From Citrifermentans bremense (GTDB lineage: Bacteria > Desulfobacterota > Desulfuromonadia > Geobacterales > Geobacteraceae), in the NCBI RefSeq assembly GCF_014218275.1, contig NZ_AP023213.1, forward strand, positions 3,388,001 to 3,452,000: a stretch of 64,000 nt of DNA, given 5' to 3'. Below are positions 1-9,110 of the stretch, piece after piece. A program made the position numbers and the translations under genes. The notes beneath the pieces were generated by a model. It was not told the DNA's origin and searched no databases. It was given only the letters and a program-made list of their open reading frames with translations. Position 1 is the first letter of the stretch. The number at the start of each line of letters is the position of its first letter.

Positions 1-40
1 GCAACAAAGCGTTGCCAATTGTCCATTGCCAATTGCATCA

Positions 41-733
41 TTAGTCGCGGCCGCGACGCTCCCCTTCGCGCCTGTCGTCGCGGCGCTGCTCCTTGTCGTA
101 ACGCTTGTCCTCGCGGCGCTGCTCCTTGTCATAGCGCTTGTCCTCACGACGCTGCTCCTTGTCGTAACGCTTCTCTTCGCGGCGGCGCTCCTTTTCGTAG
201 CGCTTGTCCTCGTGTTGAGCGGCCTTCCAGTAACCCCTGTCGGAACGGTGCCGGCCGCGGTAGTGGTCGCGGTCACGCTGGTAGATCGCGTACTCCCTGG
301 TCCGGTACTCCCTGATCCGGTCGATCCGGTGCCTGCGCATCGGGGGGGGGAGTTGGCGGTAGCTCACCGGGACCCAGCGGCCACGGCTGCTGTAGGACCT
401 GAGCCAGCGGCCGTCCCGGAACATGAAGTAGCTGTTGTTGTAGAAGAAGAGGTCGTAAGGGACCCCCACGGCCACGTAGAAACCGAGCGGTTCCGGATAG
501 ACGAACTCGACCTCCTCCTCGACGTCGTCGTAGTAAGGGGTCTGGGTCACCACGGCAGGAGGGGGGGCCACCACAACCGCGGGAGGGGGGGCCACCACCA
601 CCGGGCGCGGCTGGTTGCCGAGATGGATGTTGACGTCAACCCCGACGTTGGAGGCGTAAAGCTCCTGAGCCGACAAAACCGGCAGCGCCGCGACCTGCAG
701 CAGCAGCGCCAGCGCAATGCTTTTTCTGGACAT
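41..733 (-). CDS. Secreted basic tandem-repeat protein (hypothetical)
   Basis: The product is about 230 residues with an N-terminal signal peptide ending near LPVLSAQ. A short Pro/Val-rich stretch with two PPPAVV units follows, then a Tyr/acid-rich middle part, and finally a strongly basic C-terminal tail made of 11-residue KRYDKEQRRED repeats. I chose the ATG at 733 over an upstream start because AGGAG lies just before it and the signal peptide begins there. The function is unknown; an exported or envelope protein is likely. The gene lies directly downstream of a GEMM riboswitch and its terminator, so a cyclic dinucleotide probably controls it. The tail repeats suggest length variation between strains. 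Confidence 0.75.
   Translation of the reverse strand: MSRKSIALALLLQVAALPVLSAQELYASNVGVDVNIHLGNQPRPVVVAPPPAVVVAPPPAVVTQTPYYDDVEEEVEFVYPEPLGFYVAVGVPYDLFFYNNSYFMFRDGRWLRSYSSRGRWVPVSYRQLPPPMRRHRIDRIREYRTREYAIYQRDRDHYRGRHRSDRGYWKAAQHEDKRYEKERRREEKRYDKEQRREDKRYDKEQRREDKRYDKEQRRDDRREGERRGRD
81..212 (-). repeat. Four 33-bp tandem repeats inside the secreted-protein gene
   Basis: Four consecutive 33-bp units (81-113, 114-146, 147-179, 180-212) differ by a few substitutions and encode 11-residue charged repeats. The unit length is a multiple of three, so copy-number change would keep the frame. Confidence 0.85.
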
Positions 734-807
734 GGGTGTGTTCTCCTTTTCTCTGGGTGCCTGTGTGAAGGCAGTCTCTTTGCGGCTGAAGCTCATCGCT
801 TTCGGGC

Positions 808-857
808 AAAAAAAACGGGTTGCCGGGTATCTGGTCAGAGATATTTCGGCAACCCGG
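808..857 (-). terminator. Riboswitch expression-platform terminator
   Basis: On the minus strand, a 10-bp perfect stem (CGGGTTGCCG with CGGCAACCCG) is followed by eight T residues. The 5' arm is the same sequence that closes the 3' side of the GEMM aptamer, so ligand binding and terminator formation are mutually exclusive. This predicts an ON switch. Confidence 0.85.
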
Positions 858-928
858 CTGTCTCTTGGAGACCCTGTAGGCTTTCCGCCCCACCCTCGCG
901 GGTGGTTTAGTATTATCGTGTATCGTCT
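841..928 (-). promoter_or_regulatory. GEMM-I family riboswitch (c-di-GMP-I or cGAMP type)
   Basis: Read on the minus strand, the segment carries the GEMM hallmarks in order: ACTAAACC, a GC hairpin with a GCGA loop, GGGGCGGAAAGCCT (tetraloop-receptor region), a second hairpin, and AGCCGGGTTGCCGAA. The arrangement closely resembles Geobacter GEMM-Ib aptamers, known to bind 3',3'-cGAMP, although ligand preference cannot be settled by eye. It overlaps a rho-independent terminator (808-857) and precedes the secreted repeat protein at 41-733. Confidence 0.85.
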
Positions 929-1015
929 TTTCGCGCAGCTGCGCCCCGGCAGGAGCCGCCCGCCTGCCCGCCGACTAGACCTTTAACCAGAAGCCGCGGG
1001 AAAAGTCAAACAAAA

Positions 1016-1260
1016 TTAAGCATACGGATCGCTTGAAGCCTCCGCCCTCGGCTGGCGCAGCGGCACGGTCACGGTCACCTCGGTCCCCTTCCCCACCGTG
1101 CTGCGCACGTCGATGTCGCCGCCGTGGCGCTTGACGATGCCGTATCTCACCGTAAGACCCAACCCCGGCCCGCGCCCGGCGGGCTTGGTCGTGAAGAAAG
1201 GATCGAAGATCTTGGAGAGGTTTGAGCTCGTGGGAGGCTGCACCATATCACCCACAGAAA
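1016..1260 (-). pseudogene. Histidine kinase C-terminal remnant (HATPase end)
   Basis: Only the end of an HATPase domain remains: FDPFFTTKP (F box), [16 protein letters not shown] (G2 box) and [10 protein letters not shown]. The dimerisation/His domain and the sensor region are missing, and upstream sequence runs into unrelated AT-rich DNA. It lies head-to-head with a remnant of a response regulator at 1340-1765, so the pair looks like a decayed two-component locus. Confidence 0.65.
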
Positions 1261-1339
1261 CCGGGCCAAATGGCGCAGCAATTGAAAAATATTTTCCCAT
1301 TGTTTGATAAATAATGTATATATGGATATCCTCATAGAC

Positions 1340-1765
1340 GATTGTGCAATGAAGGGATTACATGACCAACAAGACCGCATTTTGGTAGTTGACGACGGGG
1401 GCGGAGGACTACTTCGGCAAGCGGCTCATGATGCTGGGAAGCGAGCACCTGAGCCCGGAGATCACCCAGAGAAGCAGACCAGGGACCAGCTGATGCGGGC
1501 CAGCAACAACAACGAGTTCGCCGGAGAGCACATCCAGCTCCTCCCGGAGGGGATATCCCTGGAGGAGCTGGAAAAACTGATCATACAGCTGGCCCTGAAG
1601 AAATCGGGCGGCAACCAGACCAAGGCGGCCAAGTACCTGAAGACCAGCAGGGACACCTTGCGCTACCGGATGAAGAAGTTCGGCCTGGGGGAAAACGGCA
1701 AAGAGGAGGGGCGGTTTGATGGCGAGGAGTTGGAGGGGGAGCAGATTGCCCCATGCGGAGCATGA
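1340..1765 (+). pseudogene. NtrC-type response regulator remnant (receiver start joined to Fis-type HTH)
   Basis: The reading frame begins with the start of a receiver domain (RILVVDD) and then jumps to the C-terminal Fis-type helix-turn-helix of an NtrC-family activator (ISLEELEKLIIQ, GGNQTKAAKYLKTSRDTLRYRM). The receiver core and the sigma-54 AAA+ domain are missing. A frame-shifted piece between them (EDYFGKRLMMLGSEHLSPEI) looks like part of the original linker. The HTH could still be expressed as a small protein, but a deletion derivative is the simpler reading. Confidence 0.6.
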
Positions 1766-1831
1766 CAGAGTTACTGAGGAGTCCAGCCGACGGGCAGCCT
1801 TACCTTGCGCCGGCCCGGCGGGAGGGAGGTC

Positions 1832-2059
1832 ATGAGCGCTAAGTGCATCGTCATCCTGCTGCTCGCCATCGCCTGCCTGGCCGCGGCGATAGCCACTTCA
1901 CCCAAGAGCCCGGACCTGCGCGGCCTGCTGGACCAGGAGGAGCGCCCGGTGGCCCGGCAAGGTGCCCTGCTCTCTTCCGCAGCCCCGGTGGCAAAGGAGC
2001 AAAGGGAGCAAACCTGCAGCGGCGGCGCCCTTCCCAACTGCCACCGCAAAGACAGGTAA
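1832..2059 (+). CDS. Small exported or membrane-anchored protein (hypothetical)
   Basis: This is a 75-residue ORF with one hydrophobic N-terminal segment (CIVILLLAIACLAAAIA) and a polar tail containing two late cysteines. The ATG at 1832 is preceded by GGGAGG at good spacing; the longer upstream start lacks such a site. I do not recognise a family. The context (decayed two-component genes on one side, a convergent kinase on the other) gives no functional clue. Confidence 0.4.
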   Translation: MSAKCIVILLLAIACLAAAIATSPKSPDLRGLLDQEERPVARQGALLSSAAPVAKEQREQTCSGGALPNCHRKDR

Positions 2060-2090
2060 GGTGCCTGGGAAAACGTGTCCCAGCGATAAT

Positions 2091-2122
2091 AAAAGGGGCG
2101 GCACCGCCAGGCGGTCCGCCCC
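2091..2122 (-). terminator. Rho-independent terminator after the hybrid kinase
   Basis: On the minus strand, a GGGGCGG/CCGCCCC stem with an inner GCC/GGC helix is followed by TTTTATTAT. It lies about 90 bp past the stop codon of the kinase at 2212-4584. Confidence 0.7.
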
Positions 2123-2211
2123 CTGCCGTACCGGGACCCTCTTTTACTTGAGCAGCAGCTCGACCGAGTGGGGGCTTGGTCCGGGGCCCCGGGGAAAGCC
2201 GCCTTTGCCGC

Positions 2212-4584
2212 TTACTGGGTCAAATCACCCAGCGTCAAATCACCCTCCCCTTCACGCCGCTGCTCCAGCTCCTGCAAAAGGCGCAGGAGCTTGTCGGCGT
2301 CGTAGGGCTTGGGCGAGGCGGCGCAGAAGCCATAATCCCGGTAGCGCTGCATCACCTCGTCGTCGCTGTAGCCGCTGGAGACGATGAGCCGGGCCTCGGG
2401 GTCGAGGGCAAGGATCCGGCGGGCCGCTTCCTTGCCGCCGCTGCCGTTGGCGACCGTGAGGTCCAGGATCGCGGCGAGGTACGGGGTGCCCAGGCGGTAG
2501 GCCTCGCCGTAGAGGAGGGCCGCCTCTTCTCCGCTGCCGCAGACGGTGACCCGGTACCCCTGCGAGGAGAGCACCTGGACGGCTAGGTTGCGGATCATTT
2601 CCTCGTCGTCCATGACCAGGATCTCCCTTCCCGCGACGGTTGCCGCGGGGAGCGGGGTTGCTCCTGAAGGGGCGGATTGCCCCTTGCTCCTGAAGACCGG
2701 GAGGTAGAGGGTGAAGGTGGTTCCATCCCCCAGGGTGGTGTCGAAGGTGATCGCGCCGTCGTGCCTGGTGATGATGGAGTGCACCGTGGCGAGCCCGAGC
2801 CCCGTCCCCAGCTCCGCCTTGGTGGTGAAGTAGGGGGTGAAGATGTTGGACTTGTCCTCCTCGCGGATGCCGCACCCCTGGTCCCGGAAGCTGAGCTCGA
2901 CGTAGCTGCCGCAAAGAGGCGCCGGGAGCCCCTCCTGCGCAGAGCCGACGCTTTTACCGCTCACGGTGAGCACCCCTCCTTCGGGCATCGCCTGTACCGC
3001 GTTGATGCAGATGCAGTTGAAGGCCTGGCGCATCTGCCCGTCGTCCACGTACACCGGCGGGAGGTCGGGTGGAAGCTCGATCACCGCGGTCACGTTGGAG
3101 CCGCTTGTGGCGAGCTGCACCGAATCCTCCACGAGCCTTGCCACCGGCACCGCCTTCCTGATCGGCGTCCCCCCCTTGGCGAAGCTCAGAAGCTGGTTGG
3201 CGAAGCCCGCGGCACGCAGGGTCGCCCTCTCGGCGTGCAAAAGGAGCGAGTGCGCGCGGTGGGACTGGTCCAGGTACTTTTTGGCGAAGGAGATGTAGCC
3301 AAGGACCCCGGTCAGGGCGTTGTTGAAGTTGTGTGCGATTCCCCCGGCCAGAACCCCGATCGATTCCAGCTTCTGGTTCCGGACGATCTGCTGCTGCAGG
3401 AGCTCCCGGTCGGTCAGGTCGATGATGATGTCGACGGTGCGAGAGCCGGAGCGCTGGTTGCTGCAGCTGAGATGGCGCTGGGAGCCGTCGCTGCAAAGGG
3501 CCTTCACCTCGTAGAAGGTGACCAGCTGCTCCCGCTCCCACCCCTCGATGGCGGCGCGGCGCTGGAGGAGGACCCTTTCGCGGTAGCCCGCATCGGGGCA
3601 GACCCGGCAGAGCCACTCGTCGACGCGGCGGGTGTCGCTGTAGCCGATCCTCTCCGCGATGAAGGCGTTCAGGTACTCGATGACCCCCTCGTCGTCGGAC
3701 CAGATGATCCCCAAAGGGAGCTGCTCCACCAGGTTCTTCAGCTCCTGCTGTGCGCGGGTCCTCTCCGATATCTCCTTCTCCAGGTCGGTGTTGATGGATA
3801 CCAGCTGCCGCTTCGAGGCGATCTCGAAATCCATCGAGGCCATGAGTTCCCTGTGCAGGCGGCGGTTCTCCTCTTCGCGCTGCCTGAGCGACTCGGCCAG
3901 CTCGTTCACCGAGGCCGACGCCCTCCCCGGCTCGTCGTCCGAGGTTACGGCGATGCGAGAGACGTAATCGCCGCCGTGCACGTTCTGCAGCCCGCGCATC
4001 AGCGAGTTGAACGAGGCGGTGACCCTTCTAAGGAGCAGGTAACAGGAAAAGGAGACCAGGAGCCAGCAGGCAACGGCCAGGACGCAGGAGAACCAGGCGA
4101 GCCTGCGCCCGGCCTGCCAGAGGTCCTCGGTGCTGCGGTAAAGCCGCACCTCCCCGACCAGGTCCCCCTCCCCCTGAAGCGACGGCTCCTGCGAGAAGTG
4201 GGGCGGCAGGGTCCGCACCTGCGCCGCTGCCACGATCAGCTCTCCGCGCGGGGCGGTGGGAAGCGGTGGGACCCTCACCTGCACCTTGCCGTTGCCCCCA
4301 ACTATCTCGACGCAGCGGATTTTCGGAAGACGCAGGGTTTCCCGCGCGTACCAGTCGAGGAGCTCCAGGTTCTCCGCGTAGAGGGGAAGGCGGACGGAGT
4401 TTGCCAGGCTGCGGGCCTCGAGCCGGAGCTGTTCGGACACGTGCCGCTTGTCTTCCTTGATCTGGTAGATGACGAAGAGGGTGACGCAGACGGCGGTGAT
4501 GACCGCGGCGAAGAGCGTGAAGCGGAGCAGGAGCTTGAACTGGAAGCTGGAGCGGAAGGTCGAGAGTCTTTGAGGGAGTGCCAT
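2212..4584 (-). CDS. Hybrid sensor histidine kinase with C-terminal receiver
   Basis: The 790-residue membrane kinase has a TM segment near residues 20-40, a periplasmic loop, a second TM near 162-186, a HAMP-like region, a coiled coil, and a PAS-like domain at about 285-390. Next come a His-box GGIAHNFNN (His about 418), an HATPase domain with GTGLGLATVHSI, and a C-terminal receiver beginning EILVMDDEE with phospho-acceptor ILDL. The GGIAHNFNN type of H-box is typical of hybrid kinases working with NtrC-like regulators, but none is adjacent. The input signal is unknown. The gene is monocistronic and ends at a clear terminator. Confidence 0.9.
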   Translation of the reverse strand: MALPQRLSTFRSSFQFKLLLRFTLFAAVITAVCVTLFVIYQIKEDKRHVSEQLRLEARSLANSVRLPLYAENLELLDWYARETLRLPKIRCVEIVGGNGKVQVRVPPLPTAPRGELIVAAAQVRTLPPHFSQEPSLQGEGDLVGEVRLYRSTEDLWQAGRRLAWFSCVLAVACWLLVSFSCYLLLRRVTASFNSLMRGLQNVHGGDYVSRIAVTSDDEPGRASASVNELAESLRQREEENRRLHRELMASMDFEIASKRQLVSINTDLEKEISERTRAQQELKNLVEQLPLGIIWSDDEGVIEYLNAFIAERIGYSDTRRVDEWLCRVCPDAGYRERVLLQRRAAIEGWEREQLVTFYEVKALCSDGSQRHLSCSNQRSGSRTVDIIIDLTDRELLQQQIVRNQKLESIGVLAGGIAHNFNNALTGVLGYISFAKKYLDQSHRAHSLLLHAERATLRAAGFANQLLSFAKGGTPIRKAVPVARLVEDSVQLATSGSNVTAVIELPPDLPPVYVDDGQMRQAFNCICINAVQAMPEGGVLTVSGKSVGSAQEGLPAPLCGSYVELSFRDQGCGIREEDKSNIFTPYFTTKAELGTGLGLATVHSIITRHDGAITFDTTLGDGTTFTLYLPVFRSKGQSAPSGATPLPAATVAGREILVMDDEEMIRNLAVQVLSSQGYRVTVCGSGEEAALLYGEAYRLGTPYLAAILDLTVANGSGGKEAARRILALDPEARLIVSSGYSDDEVMQRYRDYGFCAASPKPYDADKLLRLLQELEQRREGEGDLTLGDLTQ

Positions 4585-4954
4585 GCCCGTCTCCGTTGGA
4601 ATCTCTCGTGGCCCCGGGGGGGCGTGCCGGCCGGCGCTAGACGCCGTCTTCAGGTAAAACCTGGCCGGCGCGCTCGGCTAGGCCAGGTACAGTCAAAGCC
4701 CGTAAGGGCGCATAGGAAATGACTTACACGAACACTCAGAAAGCGTTCGACATCACATACCGGCGCAGAGAGTTTAAGCAGTTCCTCTAACTATACCAGA
4801 AAGGGGAAATACTAAATACAGTTAATTCAAATTTCTTTGACAGAATAATGCCAAACTGATACGAATGTCGGCGCCGTAATTTTGTTTTTTTCAGAAATTT
4901 TCGCTGCTGTCAACCAATCTTTTGCGACAGGCTCCTCGTTTGAGACCTAACCCG
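4585..4954. other. Intergenic region between divergent kinase and TonB-receptor genes
   Basis: About 370 bp separate the divergent genes. The kinase side is GC-rich with two GGCCGGCGC copies flanking an AGGTAAAACCT hairpin (about 4628-4672). The receptor side is AT-rich and holds a possible promoter. The structured part could be a leader RNA, but I could not match it to a cobalamin, FMN, molybdopterin or other riboswitch. Confidence 0.4.
4837..4865 (+). promoter_or_regulatory. Possible sigma-70 promoter of the TonB-receptor operon
   Basis: TTGACA at 4837-4842 lies 17 bp before TACGAA at 4860-4865, about 90 bp upstream of the receptor ATG. The -35 is perfect and the -10 weak. Confidence 0.35.
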
Positions 4955-6808
4955 ATGAAGAAATTGCTGTTTCGTTGCGCCTTCCTCTGCAGCGTTCTCG
5001 CCGCCGCTCCCTCGCTGTGCCATGGGGCGGACGAGCTCAGCAGCTCCTTGGGCCTCTACGATTCCCCACCGCCTCTCGCGCGCTTCCCCCGCCCTGCTTC
5101 CCGCATCGCCGAAAACGTCACCGTTATCACCTCCGAGGAGATCGCCCGCATCAACGCACATACCGTCGCGGAGGTGCTGCAGACCCTTCCCGGCATCCAG
5201 ATAGACCAGCTGCAGACCCCCGGGAGCGTCACCTTCTTCGAGATGCTGGGCGCGTCGGGGCGGCACGTACTGGTGCAGATCGACGGCGTGGCCCAGAACT
5301 TCATCGGCTCCGAGAACGTGGCCCAGGTGGGGCTGATCCCTGTGCAGATGGTCGAAAGGATCGAGGTGGTGAAGGGGGCGGCCTCGGCCGCCTGGGGGTC
5401 GGCGCTGGGGGGGGTGATCAACATCGTCACCAAAAGCCCCGCCGCGGACCGGGTCGCCGCCGGCATGGTTTCGGCCTCCAGCGGCAAGAGCGCCACCCGG
5501 GACCTGCGCGCCGAGGCAAGCGGCAGCGGGGAGCGCTTCGGCTACTACCTGACCGCCGGCAAGCTCCGTTCCGACGGCCTCGTTGCCGGCAACGACACCG
5601 ACATGAACCACGGCTTCGGCAAGCTGAACTACGGCTTTGTCAACGGCGGGGAGCTGGCACTCAGCATAGACGCACGGCACAGCATGGTCGGTCTCGAGGA
5701 GTCGCGGCTGCTCGACATGCGCGACACCGGCGCCGCCACGCACACAACCGGCAACCTCGTGCTCAAATACCCCCTGGCCCAGCGCCTCGAGCTGGAGGCG
5801 AACGCGCATGCGGGGAGGCGGGAAGCTCTCAGCCACGCTGCCCGCCTCACCACCGGCACCCCCTTGTACAACGCCCGAGGGGAGGAGGCCTTCCGGGGAG
5901 CCGACGCCGCGCTCAACTGGGGAGACGCAAGCCACGCCCTGAAGGCGGGGGTCTCCTACGAGGAAACCGAGGTTGGTCTCCACGAGTCGGTGCGGCGGCT
6001 GCCGCAGCAGAACTACGATCTTGGACTCAGGCGGGAATCGGCCTATCTAAACGGCATTTACACGGCGGGAAGGCTCTCCATCCTGCCGGGAGCGCGCCTG
6101 GACCGGCTCAGCCTCATGGAGGACCCGGTAAGCTTCACCCTGGGCGCCACGGTGAGGCTTACCGACAACACGCTTTTGCGCGGCTACGCGGCGTACGGCT
6201 ACAGCATGCCGATCATCAGCAACATGGGGATGGTGAACGGGCAGGTGCAGCGGGACCTGCAGCACGTGCGGACCGTGCAGGCGGGGGTTGAGAGCGCCGA
6301 CCTCCCCTTCGTCTGGGTGAAAGCGACCTTCTTTTACGCCGAGGTCTGGAACATCCAGAACTTCGACCGCCCCACGCCCAAGCTCGACCAGCAGGTGAAG
6401 CAGGGGGCCGAGCTGGAACTGAAAAGCTCCCCCTTTTACGGGTTCACCTTGACAGGCGCCTACAACTTCACCGACGCCCGGGACCACAAGACCGGCGAGA
6501 AGCTTTCCTCCATAGACGCGGGCCCGCGCCAGGCGCTGAAAGTCGGGGTAAGGTACGACAACGAGCGGACCGGGAGTTCGGCAACCCTTCTGGGCGACTG
6601 GGCGAAGCTGCACGACCTGGGCCCCCTGGGGAAGGCGAAGGGTGAGTTGTGGGACTTCCATCTCGCACAGAAGCTCGCTCCCGGCTCCGAATCGTCCCCA
6701 GAGCTGTTCCTGTCCTGGCACAACATCTTCAACAGCGACCGGTACATCTACGACTTCCGGGCCAACGCGCCGCGCTGGTTCGAGGCGGGAGCGAGGTGGT
6801 TTTTCTGA
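4955..6808 (+). CDS. TonB-dependent outer-membrane receptor
   Basis: This 617-residue protein has a signal peptide (MKKLLFRCAFLCSVLAAAPSLCHG), a plug domain (ENVTVITSEEIARI, VAEVLQTLPGIQI, VERIEVVKGAASAAWG, GGVINIVTK) and a beta-barrel ending in aromatic WFF. It takes up an unknown ligand with energy from TonB/ExbBD. The ATG at 4955 is preferred over an upstream TTG because it starts the signal peptide. It overlaps the following periplasmic binding protein gene by one base (TGATG), so both likely serve one uptake route. The length is short for a siderophore receptor and closer to the BtuB/CirA size class. Confidence 0.9.
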   Translation: MKKLLFRCAFLCSVLAAAPSLCHGADELSSSLGLYDSPPPLARFPRPASRIAENVTVITSEEIARINAHTVAEVLQTLPGIQIDQLQTPGSVTFFEMLGASGRHVLVQIDGVAQNFIGSENVAQVGLIPVQMVERIEVVKGAASAAWGSALGGVINIVTKSPAADRVAAGMVSASSGKSATRDLRAEASGSGERFGYYLTAGKLRSDGLVAGNDTDMNHGFGKLNYGFVNGGELALSIDARHSMVGLEESRLLDMRDTGAATHTTGNLVLKYPLAQRLELEANAHAGRREALSHAARLTTGTPLYNARGEEAFRGADAALNWGDASHALKAGVSYEETEVGLHESVRRLPQQNYDLGLRRESAYLNGIYTAGRLSILPGARLDRLSLMEDPVSFTLGATVRLTDNTLLRGYAAYGYSMPIISNMGMVNGQVQRDLQHVRTVQAGVESADLPFVWVKATFFYAEVWNIQNFDRPTPKLDQQVKQGAELELKSSPFYGFTLTGAYNFTDARDHKTGEKLSSIDAGPRQALKVGVRYDNERTGSSATLLGDWAKLHDLGPLGKAKGELWDFHLAQKLAPGSESSPELFLSWHNIFNSDRYIYDFRANAPRWFEAGARWFF

Positions 6809-7656
6809 TGCGCGCCTTTGCCCTCTTCCTGCTACTGGCATTTTGCCTCCCCCCTCTCCCCTGCGCGCAGGGGGCGGACCTGCTGATCCTGGAATCGAGC
6901 CGGAGCCAGATCTACAGCGATGCGCTGCGCGGCTTCCGCTCCGAATGCAGGAGCTCGGAGGAGACGGTCCACCTCTCCGACTACGCCGAAGTCGACGTGC
7001 AGCGCCTGGTGAAGGAGGAGCGCCCCAGGGTGGTGGTCGCGGTCGGGGACCGGGCACTTGCCGCCTCCCGCAAGGTCCGCGAGGTGCCGGTGGTGGCGCT
7101 TTTGTCGCTCAGCCTGAACCGGCATGCCCCCGACAGCGTCGGCGGGGTAGCCATGACCGTCCCCCCGAGGGAGTACCTGAAGCTGTTCCACGAGCTCGGG
7201 GTGAAGCGGGTAGGCGTCTTCTACGACCCGCAGAAGAGCGGGCAATACCTGAAAAGGGCGCAGCAGGAGGCCCGGCAGGAAGGGGTGTCGCTGGTGGCCG
7301 AACCGCTGCGCAACCCGCGCGACCTGCAGGGGAAACTGGCCAGGATGAAGGGGGAGATCGACGCGCTCTGGATGCTCCCCGACGCCACCGTGGTGACCAC
7401 GGTGAACATGGAGGCCCTGCTCCTTTTCTCGATGACCGAGAACGTCCCGGCGGTAAGCTTCGCCAGCCACTACCTTAAAAACGGCGCGGCGGCCGCGCTC
7501 GACATCGACCCGTTCGACATCGGGACCCAGGCGGGCGAGCTCGCCTGTTCGCTGCTCAAGGGGGGGAGCCAGCACGTCCCCGTCCTGGACCCGCGCAAGG
7601 CGCAGCTGAAAATAAACGAGAGCGTCTTGCGCAAGCTGCACCTCAGGGTGCCGTGA
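6808..7656 (+). CDS. Periplasmic ABC-type substrate-binding protein (ABC_sub_bind/TrpX-like)
   Basis: The 282-residue exported protein has a signal peptide (LFLLLAFCLPPLPCAQG) and the two-lobed Rossmann-like pattern of the ABC_sub_bind family: PRVVVAVGDRALAASRKV, GVKRVGVFYDPQKSGQY, IDALWMLPDATVV, VPAVSFASHYLKNGAAAAL. The ATG overlaps the stop of the TonB receptor, implying translational coupling and joint function. No permease or ATPase gene follows; instead a terminator does. The protein may feed a transporter elsewhere or act as a receptor-associated sensor. The ligand is unknown. Confidence 0.8.
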   Translation: MRAFALFLLLAFCLPPLPCAQGADLLILESSRSQIYSDALRGFRSECRSSEETVHLSDYAEVDVQRLVKEERPRVVVAVGDRALAASRKVREVPVVALLSLSLNRHAPDSVGGVAMTVPPREYLKLFHELGVKRVGVFYDPQKSGQYLKRAQQEARQEGVSLVAEPLRNPRDLQGKLARMKGEIDALWMLPDATVVTTVNMEALLLFSMTENVPAVSFASHYLKNGAAAALDIDPFDIGTQAGELACSLLKGGSQHVPVLDPRKAQLKINESVLRKLHLRVP

Positions 7657-7686
7657 CCCCCCTTCTTTCCTCACCCCTCAAACGGC

Positions 7687-7724
7687 AAAGAGGCTGGCGC
7701 GCTTAGCGGCCAGCCTCTTTTTTT
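7687..7724 (+). terminator. Rho-independent terminator between convergent genes
   Basis: A long stem, AAAGAGGCTGGC paired with GCCAGCCTCTTT, is followed by TTTTTTT on the plus strand. It sits between the binding-protein gene and the convergent alanine dehydrogenase gene and may stop both. Confidence 0.85.
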
Positions 7725-7742
7725 GCGCCTGAAGCGGGCGGG

Positions 7743-8858
<1,116 letters not shown>

Positions 8859-9110
8859 GTTAGCTCCCTTCACCGACCAGGTTAATTAGCTCCTCGGTTA
8901 GAGGGATTGTACCGCATGAGGAGGCATCGCGCCTCCTCCGCCCGACGCCTCCCCTTCGTTGCCAGGCCCCCCTCTCCCGGATTGAAGAGCCTACTGACGC
9001 CATAGTGCGCCTCCCCATTCTCGAACGTCATCGAGGCGTACCAGGCCTTCGACCTGAGGAAGGAAGGGTGGCTAAAGGTGCAGCTGCAGATGCAGCCGGC
9101 CCCCTTTCAT

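Noticed and set aside
4600-4720. Cobalamin or other known riboswitch before the TonB receptor
   Set aside because: No B12 box or other conserved aptamer core could be found by eye; only generic hairpins.
2677-4722. 681-codon plus-strand frame opposite the hybrid kinase
   Set aside because: There is no recognisable domain and the composition is atypical; the minus-strand kinase has all expected motifs.
4922-4954. TTG start for the TonB receptor
   Set aside because: The added residues precede a perfect signal peptide that starts at ATG 4955.
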